From assembly GCF_009833965.1 (NCBI RefSeq), contig NZ_CP047165.1, positions 682,001-746,000 of the forward strand: DNA of 64,000 nt, given 5' to 3'. The position numbers and the translations under genes are program-made. Positions 56,742-64,000 of this stretch are shown here, piece by piece (position 1 is the stretch's first letter; each line of letters opens with the position of its first letter). A model generated the notes under the pieces. That model saw only the letters and a program-made list of their open reading frames with translations. It had not been told where the DNA came from and ran no database searches. This DNA comes from Pelistega ratti (GTDB taxonomy: Bacteria > Pseudomonadota > Gammaproteobacteria > Burkholderiales > Burkholderiaceae_B).

Positions 56742-56888
56742 CTACCACCATCTAATCGCTGTTATAAAAGTTCCTAAAACAAAAACAAACAGAATAAAAA
56801 CCAATGTATTAATTAAGTACCTAAAAGACTTTGACTGCTCATATTTATCTAGCATTTCAGTTACCTTTAAAACTATGTTAAAATTCAT
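56742..56888 (-). CDS. Small phage membrane protein (48 aa)
   Basis: Starts MNFNIVLKVTEMLDKYEQSK. One span, LINTLVFILFVFVLGTFITA, is followed by IRWW. AGG precedes the ATG at modest spacing. It is the smallest of the three; it sits between hairpins B and C and 124 nt after the endolysin. Confidence 0.6.
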   Translation of the reverse strand: MNFNIVLKVTEMLDKYEQSKSFRYLINTLVFILFVFVLGTFITAIRWW

Positions 56889-56929
56889 ATGAAAACCTAA
56901 TAAATGTTAAATTTTTGTTGTTCAACCAC

Positions 56930-56960
56930 AAACCCTAGTTACTCGTAATAACTAGGGTTT
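56930..56960. repeat. Hairpin C after the endolysin
   Basis: A perfect 12-bp inverted repeat (AAACCCTAGTTA / TAACTAGGGTTT) with a 7-nt loop, 52 nt downstream of the endolysin stop. The plus strand continues with a T-rich stretch. Could terminate transcription or protect the mRNA. Confidence 0.65.
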
Positions 56961-57011
56961 ACTTTTGATGAATGAATAATAAATTAGAGCAATAAGAAAA
57001 AGTACCTTTTC

Positions 57012-57533
57012 CTATAATCCATTAAGACACAGCTCCCGTTCTGCCAAACGCCTGTTATATAACCCTTGTACAAACCGACCATTGGCATAGCTCCACACAG
57101 GCTTACCATCAGCACCATGAGCCAATGCATCACAACCTGCCTTAATCTTACCTGCATTAATCAATCGCACCGCACGACTCTGGCAGGTAGCATTCACCCC
57201 TACATTATGTGCATGACTACTCAACGCATCAAACACATGTTGCGTAATCCCTTGGTTACGAATACACATCGCTAATTTCTGTTGTGTTTCTACCGTCACT
57301 TGCTTTTCTACTGCATCACACTTTTCTTTTGACCAACGCTCCCCGACCACAACAGGATAAGGACTTGTCCACTTCGTAATCCCCTTGCATACCGTTGGCA
57401 GCCCCCCAGCTAGCTTATCGGCATACACCACATATTCACGCCCTTCCCATCGGGCTAAAAAATCCATAAAAAAAGGCGTTGCTGTCGCAATCGCCCCTGT
57501 TGTTAATAACGCAACAATACTCTTTTTCTTCAT
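57012..57533 (-). CDS. Phage endolysin (GH24 lysozyme, SAR type)
   Basis: A 173-aa muramidase. The N-terminus (SIVALLTTGAIATATPFFMD) is a weakly hydrophobic signal-anchor-release segment, as in the phage 21 type. The catalytic Glu lies in RWEGREYVVYADKLAGGLPT, with the Asp/Thr of the GH24 triad following. Several Cys are present (VCKGIT, KCDAVEK, MCIRNQ, CQSRAV), perhaps for redox control of release. It overlaps the holin stop by 4 nt (ATGA). Confidence 0.88.
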   Translation of the reverse strand: MKKKSIVALLTTGAIATATPFFMDFLARWEGREYVVYADKLAGGLPTVCKGITKWTSPYPVVVGERWSKEKCDAVEKQVTVETQQKLAMCIRNQGITQHVFDALSSHAHNVGVNATCQSRAVRLINAGKIKAGCDALAHGADGKPVWSYANGRFVQGLYNRRLAERELCLNGL

Positions 57534-57802
57534 ACCTTTTCTCCTCGTTGATATGCCATTGTTCTCGCCTTTAACTCATCAATCCGTGCTTGACTCTCCA
57601 TTCGCTCTCGCTTATCTCTTCGCCGTTGAAAATACACATTCATCGCCAACCCCAAAATTGCCACTGTACTCGCAATAATAGAAGTCCAGTTCCAATTAGT
57701 GATACTTGAAAATATCCCCGTTAAACCTGAATAAATGGTCGTATTAGTAGATACCGTAATCCCTACCGTATCAGGGATTCTATTTAAAAAATTCATCAAC
57801 AA
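57530..57802 (-). CDS. Phage holin
   Basis: A 90-aa protein with one clear membrane span (SIIASTVAILGLAMNVYFQ) and a strongly charged C-terminus (RRRDKRERMESQARIDELKA). The N-terminal region (TTIYSGLTGIFSSITNWNWT) could form a second weak span. It is directly before the endolysin and overlaps it by 4 nt. Holins open the membrane at lysis; which class this one belongs to is not decided. Confidence 0.8.
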   Translation of the reverse strand: MLMNFLNRIPDTVGITVSTNTTIYSGLTGIFSSITNWNWTSIIASTVAILGLAMNVYFQRRRDKRERMESQARIDELKARTMAYQRGEKV

Positions 57803-57811
57803 CCTCTTAAT

Positions 57812-57841
57812 AAAAAAGACGGATATTCAATACCCGTCTTT
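57812..57841 (-). terminator. Terminator upstream of the holin
   Basis: AAAGACGG / CCGTCTTT with an 11-nt loop, followed on the minus strand by a T-run. It lies 16 nt after the stop of the 57858 gene and separates tail genes from the lysis cassette. Confidence 0.85.
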
Positions 57842-57857
57842 ACTCACACACTACCAA

Positions 57858-58196
57858 TTACTGCGTAATAACCTTACCACCAGCAAACATAAAGCGATCG
57901 GCTAATTCATAACCAGCTTGATAGTTATACTCGTTTTCTACTCGTTCCGCGTCTGTTGCAATAAGCTGTTCCGCAATCCATGCTAGCGTATCACCTGTAG
58001 GCTTACCTTTTAGCACTACGGAATAAGTCGCTAATGCTTGTGCTTCTGCATGAGATAATGCCTCTTTATTAAAGTAAGATGCCACCGTAACTGTTACTAC
58101 ATCATCATCTACTTGTACCGTATAGGCTTTAATCTTATGAGCAGATAGCGGTACATAGTAAGGTGTACTAAGCACTTGTTTTTCAATAATCATCAT
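57858..58196 (-). CDS. Phage protein of unknown function
   Basis: A 112-aa soluble protein (MMIIEKQVLSTPYYVPLSAH). Contains DDDVVTVTVASYFNKEALSH and ends DRFMFAGGKVITQ. It lies between tail genes and lysis genes, where tail-fibre assembly factors often lie, but I see no known assembly motif. Terminators flank it on both sides, so it may be a separately expressed cassette. Confidence 0.6.
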   Translation of the reverse strand: MMIIEKQVLSTPYYVPLSAHKIKAYTVQVDDDVVTVTVASYFNKEALSHAEAQALATYSVVLKGKPTGDTLAWIAEQLIATDAERVENEYNYQAGYELADRFMFAGGKVITQ

Positions 58197-58208
58197 ATTA
58201 AGACTCCA

Positions 58209-58233
58209 TAAAAAAAGCCCTCAAAATGAGGGC
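58209..58233 (-). terminator. Terminator, first of tandem pair
   Basis: GCCCTCA / TGAGGGC with an AAA loop, followed on the minus strand by T7. Confidence 0.85.
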
Positions 58234-58235
58234 GT

Positions 58236-58256
58236 AAAAAAACCGACTATTGTCGG
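58236..58256 (-). terminator. Terminator, second of tandem pair
   Basis: CCGAC / GTCGG with a 4-nt loop followed on the minus strand by T7. It lies 10 nt after the stop of the 58266 gene. With the neighbouring hairpin it forms a tandem terminator that ends the tail operon. Confidence 0.85.
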
Positions 58257-58265
58257 GGTTAAAAA

Positions 58266-58454
58266 TTACTGTTTAGGGTACTTTCGTTTGATTTCTTCAA
58301 TTTGAACTAACCACTCTTTTGTTTCCTTAGGAAGTTCAATTCCTTGTCCCTGTAAGGATTTAAACCCTTTATAAATTGCATCAAGTTGATGACCAATTTC
58401 AGGATAATCAGATGATCGTAATGGTTCATACGGTTCATTGTGCTTGATTTTCAT
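58266..58454 (-). CDS. Small phage tail-associated protein
   Basis: A 62-aa protein (KIKHNEPYEPLRSSDYPEIG, HQLDAIYKGFKSLQGQGI). This layout (an SDYP-IG-QLDA-YKG core) is common just after phage tail-fibre genes. The role is unknown. It overlaps the upstream gene by 20 nt and is ended by the tandem terminators. Confidence 0.7.
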   Translation of the reverse strand: MKIKHNEPYEPLRSSDYPEIGHQLDAIYKGFKSLQGQGIELPKETKEWLVQIEEIKRKYPKQ

Positions 58455-58797
58455 AAGTAATACTCCAATCTAAATAAGGAAAAGCAGATACGGTAATTTC
58501 ATAAGTACCTAGTTGATTAAACTCTAATTCCGCTTTATCATCTGTACATTCATAAATTTTACCGTTAATAGTAATTTCACATGGGACTGGTAAATTTTGT
58601 AAGGTGGCATTTTTTAGTACCGTTTGTTGTGATGGTCTTTCTGTTACTATCCCATTCTTAACGTAATGGATAGACATATCCGCATTAACCCCAAGCAAAA
58701 AATGCTCCCCTCGATTTAACCAAACAGACCCTAAATCACCATCTAATATACTGATAATTCGTCCTGTTTCGTTATCATAATTAATTAGCTTTGCCAT
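58435..58797 (-). CDS. Phage protein of unknown function, tail-associated
   Basis: A 120-aa protein (MAKLINYDNETGRIISILDG). Beta-rich, with LGSVWLNRGEHFLLGVNADM and ECTDDKAELEFNQLGTYEIT. It lies directly after protein J, 9 nt downstream, and overlaps the next gene. A tail-fibre-associated role is likely from position. No enzymatic motif is visible. Confidence 0.62.
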   Translation of the reverse strand: MAKLINYDNETGRIISILDGDLGSVWLNRGEHFLLGVNADMSIHYVKNGIVTERPSQQTVLKNATLQNLPVPCEITINGKIYECTDDKAELEFNQLGTYEITVSAFPYLDWSITYENQAQ

Positions 58798-58806
58798 AAA
58801 TTATCC

Positions 58807-61800
58807 TTATTTCATTGTGCCAAAAATAACAATAGATAAATCTGAAATTGGCATATTTTTTAACTCCGTCCTTCCGTGACGGTTTTCTATTTCTATTTTA
58901 ATTGCATGACTACCTACTGGAATATCAATAGTAAAACAAGCATTTATTTGACCTCTACTATTTATATATAATTGAGGAATACCGTATTCATTCCTACCAC
59001 CGCCAGAGCTTTGCCAACCATATTGTCTTGTTATTCTGTTTACTCCATCTACCGATACAACTAATTTCGAGCCATATCCGTTACCCGCATAACTATTTAT
59101 ACTAATTGGTCCTTTTTCAATAAAAATAATAATCTTACTTTGATGTGGTACATGGAAATTAAGCGTTTGACTATCTGATAGACCAAAATAACTCAGATGT
59201 CTAGAAATAGCCCCATCTTTAATCTTAATCGTATCAACGGATAAATTTTGAATATGTGCTTCGGTAATAGCAGCATCAGCAAGTACACCAGATTGAGCCG
59301 TAATCGTCTTAGCCGCTAATTTATCAGCCGTAATACTGTTAGCAACCACTCTATTACCATGTAACGTATTGGTAATAATACGGTCGCCATTCAGACTATT
59401 AGCAACTATTCTATTGCCATGAAGGGTATTAGCCACAATCCTATCCCCATTAACCGTATTAACCGCTAATTTATTACCATGAATACTCCCATCTACAAAT
59501 AAATCCCCATTAATCCCTACTTTATTATTTGCCACAATAAAGACAGGCTTAGGGCTACTGTCTTTGACATCTTTAGCAATCGTAAATCTATCGGCTAATA
59601 CAATAACAGAGGACTCTACTGCTTTACCACTGCTCTCTACCCCTAATTTAATACCGGCAATCGCTGTTTTACCATTGGCAATCGCTTGTGTCTGGATAGA
59701 ATGAGTGGCTTTTACCTTTCCATCAAGCGTTGCAACGGTATTACTCACTTGTCTGACTTGAGTGGAGTTATTACCAACAGAAGAGGTCAAGCTATCAATG
59801 CGTTCACTTAATGCTTTATCAAGCGTTGTTATCGTACTACTTAGCTGTTTTACTTGTGCAGTATTATTGCCTACAGTAGTTTGCATAGTGTCAATACGCT
59901 CACCTAGTGCTTTATTTGTGGTACTAACCGTTTTACTTAACGCACTATAGTTAGCTTCTGTACTCCCTACTCTACTTGTTAGCTTATCAATTGCGGTCGC
60001 TTGTGCTTTTGTCACATTAGCCTGTGTCGTTCTATAGTTATCTAAGTCTGCTAATACTTTTGCAATATCTCCTTCAACATCTTCCGGTGCCGGTGTCCAG
60101 TCTGTCGCAATTGTGCCAGATTCTAGTTTTAAACTATGAAACTCAACCCATTGTCCTATCGCTCTATTTCTAAACCCAAAAAGAATATAGCCTTGTTCAG
60201 TCGTAAAGTGTGCCGTAAAGGTAAGTTTATATAATCTAAAGTTTGTTTCATCACCTGATACGGTAATCGGTGTAAGCAATTGATTACTACCATCTAAACG
60301 CATTAAATAGCAATAATTCAATAGCGTTATATTACCCCTAGCATAAAATGACAGTGTGTATTGCTTACCTTGTTCAAAGTGACTTTTACTAAACTTCGCA
60401 TGTGAAGCAATACCGGAATGAACTGTATCTTGTGTTGAGGTAATTTTTATGGCTCTACGCTCTTTCTCTGTTGAAAAAGTAATCGTTGATTTTCCCCAAC
60501 GATAATAATCGGTAAATTCACTATTCTGGATTAAGTTACGCCCACCCACACTTAAATTATCAATTCTTGCGTTAAGGTTTTGATTTACTTCATTTAGGCT
60601 TTGCCCCTGAGTCGTGATAGTACGCTGTATGACGGTAATATTACCCTCAACAACACCCACCCGTGTCATCAGATTATTAAACTGTTGAGCCTGTGCTAAA
60701 TCTTTGCCCGCTTGTGTTTTTTGATAAGCCGTTAAATCAGCAGCAACTTTCGTTACATTACTATCAACATCTTCCGGTGCCGGTGTCCAGTCTGTCGCAC
60801 GATTACCTTTTTCAAGTTTAATATTTTTAAATTCAAATTGTTCAGGGGTATTACTTCTAATTTCAATGATGATATTCCACAATCTATGCCCTGCCTTTAA
60901 TGCAGGAACAACCCCTGTTAATGATAACTTTTCCCACTTATTCGCTTTTGTATGTTTAAAATAACGATAAATAGGATTAGATGACCGATTTACGCCATTT
61001 TCTGTATAAAATTGACGTACAAAAGCCCTGATAAAACTGCCTGATATTGAACTGGCTTTTACCTCAAAAGAAAGCGTAATCTCTTGTCCCTCTACTAGCA
61101 ATTCTTCCAGTAATGTATTATCAGTTGAACGTTGATAATAGAACGCCCACTTATCAGGCGTAATCGATTTCAATGTAAGAACAGTATCGGTTCTTTCCAT
61201 TTCCCCTTGAACTTGATCGCCATGTTTACCAAACTTCCAAAAATCAGTATTGGTTAGCTGATGGGTGGCTCGTAAAAAATTTCTACCCCCGATATTTAAA
61301 TTATTTATTTTTGAATTAAGATTCTGGCTAACCTCATTTAAACTTTGACCTTGAGTGGTAATGCTGCGTTGCATAGTCGCTATATTTCCCTCTACCGTCC
61401 CGATTCGGGTTACTAAGGCATCACGTTTGGCGGCTTCGGCTTTCGTTTCATTCACCCTAGCAACTTTTTCCGTCTCTATAGCGGATAATGCCTTATCTGC
61501 TTTGGCGGTTAAGGTCGTGATTTGTTGGGCTTGCTGTTTATCCGTATTTTGTAATTGCGTAATAGCGTTCCCTCTGGTTTGTGCCTCCTGCTGCAATGCT
61601 TTTGTACGATTATGTGTTTCAGCCTGAATAGCTTGTGTTCTATTTTTAGTTTCTTGCGTAATACGGTTAGATAATGTACTTATATCATCTAACATGGTTT
61701 TATCCATATTAGCGCGTGGTAGCGTAAAGTCCTTTTTAAATGCTGATGCATCTAAGGTTGCTTTTTCTATCATCTCACCGCTAATTTTTAATTGTAACGG

Positions 61801-64000
61801 GCGAGTAATAAACGACCCACTCATATTTAAGCTATCTTTCCCGAACGTATCATATCCGGCACACCAGATATAGTAGTCTTTAATTTCCAGTTCTTTATTA
61901 TTAATTTGCTGGAAAAACACCATATTAGAAACCGTATCTAAATAGACATTATCCAGTGCTGGTACAAAGTCAGCTTTATCACTAATCCAATACAAAAAGC
62001 CTGCAAAATCTTCTTCATTGGGCTTATGGCACGTTAAGGTAATGGCTTTTACATTAGGGGTAATTTCAATCCCTTGTAATGCCCCTATTTGGGGGTTTGT
62101 GCCGGTTACTTCTACCCACTCTGATTTAGATTGTCCTTTACCTAATGCCCGTACTTTAAAGGTAAGGCTACGCACTAGACCACCATCTTGACGCATATCG
62201 GCATTACTATAGCTATAGGTTAAGGTATCACCGATTTTAACGGTGCGGCGTATTGTACCGTTAGAAAGTACCTGTACCTCATAGCCTGTTGCCTGAACAA
62301 CACGCTCCCATTTGATACGAACCGTTGATTGATTAAACCCACCCATAATCGCTAAACCTGTTGGGTTAGGAATAGCAACCGCCGTACCGACTACCACAAA
62401 TTCTTGCGTATAGGTACGACTCATGCGGTTATGCGCAAAGGGGCGGATTTCTACCCCTAATACGTCCCCCTCTCTGGCTTCAACGGTTGTACTATAACCA
62501 TGCACACGTTGATTGACTAATACCGCTCCTGTCTCTGTGTTATATATCACTACATCAGCATTGGCTTCTTCACTCATCACCCAAGTAAGCGTTACTTGTG
62601 TTGTACCGTTTTTTTCATCTATCACACGTTCAGTTGTATAGGCATCAAATACTTGTATTGCCGGTAAATCCTTTGCGTCTTTTCTAGGCACGGCTTGATA
62701 AAGATTATTTTCCGCCTTGAAATAATCAGGGATATATTCAATCGCTTCAAATCTGACATTACCGTTTGATTGAGGCACAACCGATTTAATCTGTAATTTA
62801 ATACCGGGGGTTTTTACAGGATCATATTGCCATAACCAGTCCTCCGCTTGCCCGACTTCACCAAACGTCCAACCGCCTACTACCGTTAATTGATTGCCTT
62901 TTGCATTGACTTTAACCGTATAAATCTGGTTATAAGGATTGCGTAAAGATAGCCAAGCCCCTTTTTTCTCTGCCACTTCACTATCAATGGTAATGACACC
63001 TGTAGTGGTATCAACAGCTATTAGGCGACCCCCGGCAGAATAACTGGTTAAATCATGTGTCAGTTGTGCCACATCACCTCGGGTTAATACCGCCCCCTCA
63101 ATATCCATTTCAAAGGCGTATTGTTTGCGGTGATAGTGCTGACTGGCGGCTAAAAGATTCGCTTCTCTACCGGCTTGATTTTCATCTGTACACCCCTCTA
63201 AATCTAGCGTAATCGGGTTATTCGTTTGCTGTACACCCGGCACAGTTTGACGAACAACAGACTTTTCCCAGTTCTTTTCTTTATCAAAGAAATTAACAAT
63301 GATTTCATCCGCCACATCGGTATTAATCACTTTATAGCTAAATGAGCCGGCAATAATATTAGCCGGGGTTAATAGCGTTGTAACGGGTAATTTATCACTA
63401 TCCCAAATCACCCCACGCTTGCCTGTTTGCCATGTGGTAGAGGCGCGTCCTGCTCGTGCAATGGTATAGTAAACTTCTTCTACATTCATCTTACGGTCAA
63501 GTACCCAGTTAAAAGTGAGGTTTTTACGCTCGCAAAACTCCGCCCATGCCTTAATCGCTTCAATATCAATACGATTATCAGGTAAACATTCCCCATAAAG
63601 ACGGCGATAGTTAATATCCCGTTTACCTCTTGCCCACCATAAAAACCACCATGCAGGATTAGAGGTTTCTTTTTCCTCCCATGCACTACCATTCCAGACA
63701 GGGCATTTAGCCGAGGCAATCGCATTTAAGACATCAATTTGACCGTTTAATTGGCTGGTCGCTTTAATCCGTACCGCAAGACGTAATTGTCCTGTATAGT
63801 CCGCTTCATCAACCTGTGTGCAACGTATTTGAGCAATATTCGCTTTATTGCTTTTGCGTGTGGTCGCAATATCTTTAGAAAGTTTTCTAAAGCGGATTTC
63901 ATACTGCCCACGTTCTACCGCTGTTTCAATGGTGTGTCGTGTCGGTTTTTGTGAGCTTTTACCCTGAATAGCGGTAATCCCTGACCCCTCATAACCACCA
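58807..64000 (-). CDS. Phage host-specificity protein J (lambda J-like tail tip), C-terminal part
   Basis: One frame runs in from the right edge (the first residues seen are GGYEGSGITAIQGKSSQKPT) and stops at 58807; the start lies outside, so the apparent ATG at 63489 is internal. More than 1,730 residues are visible. A TipJ-like region (FCERKNLTFNWVLDRKMNVE) comes first, then fibronectin-III-type domains (PTGLAIMGGFNQSTVRIKW). Two coiled-coil plus carbohydrate-binding modules follow, each from QGQSLNEV to ATDWTPAPED. A DUF1983-like segment, a run of 10-residue repeats (NGDRIVANTL-type) and a globular receptor-binding tip complete it. Confidence 0.88.
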   Translation of the reverse strand, partial: GGYEGSGITAIQGKSSQKPTRHTIETAVERGQYEIRFRKLSKDIATTRKSNKANIAQIRCTQVDEADYTGQLRLAVRIKATSQLNGQIDVLNAIASAKCPVWNGSAWEEKETSNPAWWFLWWARGKRDINYRRLYGECLPDNRIDIEAIKAWAEFCERKNLTFNWVLDRKMNVEEVYYTIARAGRASTTWQTGKRGVIWDSDKLPVTTLLTPANIIAGSFSYKVINTDVADEIIVNFFDKEKNWEKSVVRQTVPGVQQTNNPITLDLEGCTDENQAGREANLLAASQHYHRKQYAFEMDIEGAVLTRGDVAQLTHDLTSYSAGGRLIAVDTTTGVITIDSEVAEKKGAWLSLRNPYNQIYTVKVNAKGNQLTVVGGWTFGEVGQAEDWLWQYDPVKTPGIKLQIKSVVPQSNGNVRFEAIEYIPDYFKAENNLYQAVPRKDAKDLPAIQVFDAYTTERVIDEKNGTTQVTLTWVMSEEANADVVIYNTETGAVLVNQRVHGYSTTVEAREGDVLGVEIRPFAHNRMSRTYTQEFVVVGTAVAIPNPTGLAIMGGFNQSTVRIKWERVVQATGYEVQVLSNGTIRRTVKIGDTLTYSYSNADMRQDGGLVRSLTFKVRALGKGQSKSEWVEVTGTNPQIGALQGIEITPNVKAITLTCHKPNEEDFAGFLYWISDKADFVPALDNVYLDTVSNMVFFQQINNKELEIKDYYIWCAGYDTFGKDSLNMSGSFITRPLQLKISGEMIEKATLDASAFKKDFTLPRANMDKTMLDDISTLSNRITQETKNRTQAIQAETHNRTKALQQEAQTRGNAITQLQNTDKQQAQQITTLTAKADKALSAIETEKVARVNETKAEAAKRDALVTRIGTVEGNIATMQRSITTQGQSLNEVSQNLNSKINNLNIGGRNFLRATHQLTNTDFWKFGKHGDQVQGEMERTDTVLTLKSITPDKWAFYYQRSTDNTLLEELLVEGQEITLSFEVKASSISGSFIRAFVRQFYTENGVNRSSNPIYRYFKHTKANKWEKLSLTGVVPALKAGHRLWNIIIEIRSNTPEQFEFKNIKLEKGNRATDWTPAPEDVDSNVTKVAADLTAYQKTQAGKDLAQAQQFNNLMTRVGVVEGNITVIQRTITTQGQSLNEVNQNLNARIDNLSVGGRNLIQNSEFTDYYRWGKSTITFSTEKERRAIKITSTQDTVHSGIASHAKFSKSHFEQGKQYTLSFYARGNITLLNYCYLMRLDGSNQLLTPITVSGDETNFRLYKLTFTAHFTTEQGYILFGFRNRAIGQWVEFHSLKLESGTIATDWTPAPEDVEGDIAKVLADLDNYRTTQANVTKAQATAIDKLTSRVGSTEANYSALSKTVSTTNKALGERIDTMQTTVGNNTAQVKQLSSTITTLDKALSERIDSLTSSVGNNSTQVRQVSNTVATLDGKVKATHSIQTQAIANGKTAIAGIKLGVESSGKAVESSVIVLADRFTIAKDVKDSSPKPVFIVANNKVGINGDLFVDGSIHGNKLAVNTVNGDRIVANTLHGNRIVANSLNGDRIITNTLHGNRVVANSITADKLAAKTITAQSGVLADAAITEAHIQNLSVDTIKIKDGAISRHLSYFGLSDSQTLNFHVPHQSKIIIFIEKGPISINSYAGNGYGSKLVVSVDGVNRITRQYGWQSSGGGRNEYGIPQLYINSRGQINACFTIDIPVGSHAIKIEIENRHGRTELKNMPISDLSIVIFGTMK
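59305..59490 (-). repeat. Ten-residue repeat array in protein J
   Basis: Six consecutive 30-bp units encode decapeptides of the pattern (H/N)-G-(N/D)-(K/R)-(I/L/V)-(V/I/A)-(A/V/T)-N-(T/S)-(L/V/I). Examples are HGNKLAVNTV, NGDRIVANTL and HGNRIVANSL. HGN and NGD units alternate, suggesting an ordered beta-helical shaft just before the receptor-binding tip. DNA identity between units is partial. Confidence 0.8.
60050..61380 (-). repeat. Internal module duplication in protein J
   Basis: Two modules of about 650-700 bp each run from TTQGQSLNEV (61380 and 60630) through GGRN(F/L)... to ATDWTPAPEDV (60770 and 60080). The end segments are nearly identical in DNA (CTTCCGGTGCCGGTGTCCAG at both), while the middle, carbohydrate-binding-like parts differ. 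This is a substrate for domain swapping that changes host range. Confidence 0.75.

Noticed and set aside
59305..59490. CRISPR-like array of 30-bp units
   Set aside because: The units are contiguous without spacers and encode a regular decapeptide inside protein J.
63486..63725. 79-codon minus-strand frame before the apparent start of protein J
   Set aside because: The J frame itself is open through this stretch to the right edge and reads like a phage tail protein. The 79-codon frame is a shadow.

Overview
The window looks like a low-GC betaproteobacterial chromosome, probably from the Alcaligenaceae (order Burkholderiales). I base this on protein wording and gene order: a 2-oxoglutarate dehydrogenase operon carrying its own E3 gene, dinG / bamD / rluD / yfiH packed together, and orn-acpS-nagZ-uvrC-pgsA in one direction. 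Genus is not decided by what I can see; Pelistega or Oligella-like relatives are guesses.

Region 1 (1-21.9 kb) is a housekeeping backbone. A minus-strand operon orn-acpS-nagZ-uvrC-pgsA leaves the left edge. A plus-strand pair follows (M48 protease, rsgA), then yigZ-like and ybiT-like genes. Next come zapE-trpS-tadA-ldcA, ended by a hairpin terminator, and sucA-odhB-lpdA, also ended by a hairpin. maeB diverges from sucA and ends in a strong terminator at 21833-21865.

Region 2 (21.9-40.55 kb) is an 18.6-kb accessory island, almost entirely on the minus strand, built from broken Rhs tips, toxin C-terminal tails and about 26 small immunity-type genes. There is no full-length Rhs gene here. Immunity types I recognise include SUKH/SMI1-KNR4, TPR-like, DUF2019, DUF2750, Imm26-like, Imm50-like, DUF2185-like and DUF1851. 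Only one Rhs C-terminal toxin (GIY-YIG/URI type, 31880-33052) reads through in frame with its Rhs tip. A GH-E type toxin is cut off by a stop codon, an EHHH-type HNH toxin is decapitated, and an Ntox8-like toxin is split by an IS481-family element with a target duplication. The picture is an archive of displaced Rhs C-terminal modules, where toxins decay and immunity genes are kept.

Region 3 (40.56-48.04 kb) returns to backbone: yfiH, rluD, bamD, a DinG-type helicase and tex.

Region 4 (48.1-54.3 kb) is a mobile patchwork: a 62-bp solo end of the same IS481 element, three decayed unknown genes (two with internal stops), a single-chain type IIG restriction-modification enzyme, and an IS1595-family element that separates the 3' part of a phage-type repressor from the 5' part of an Ada-like gene.

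Region 5 (54.4-64 kb) is the late end of a lambda-like prophage read right to left. It holds host-specificity protein J (5' end beyond the window), small tail-associated genes, holin, SAR-type endolysin, three previously easy-to-miss small membrane ORFs separated by hairpins, and Rz with an embedded Rz1. Beyond these lies a tandem family of glycine-zipper proteins with a duplicated leader. All functional names are read from sequence motifs; no database search was run.
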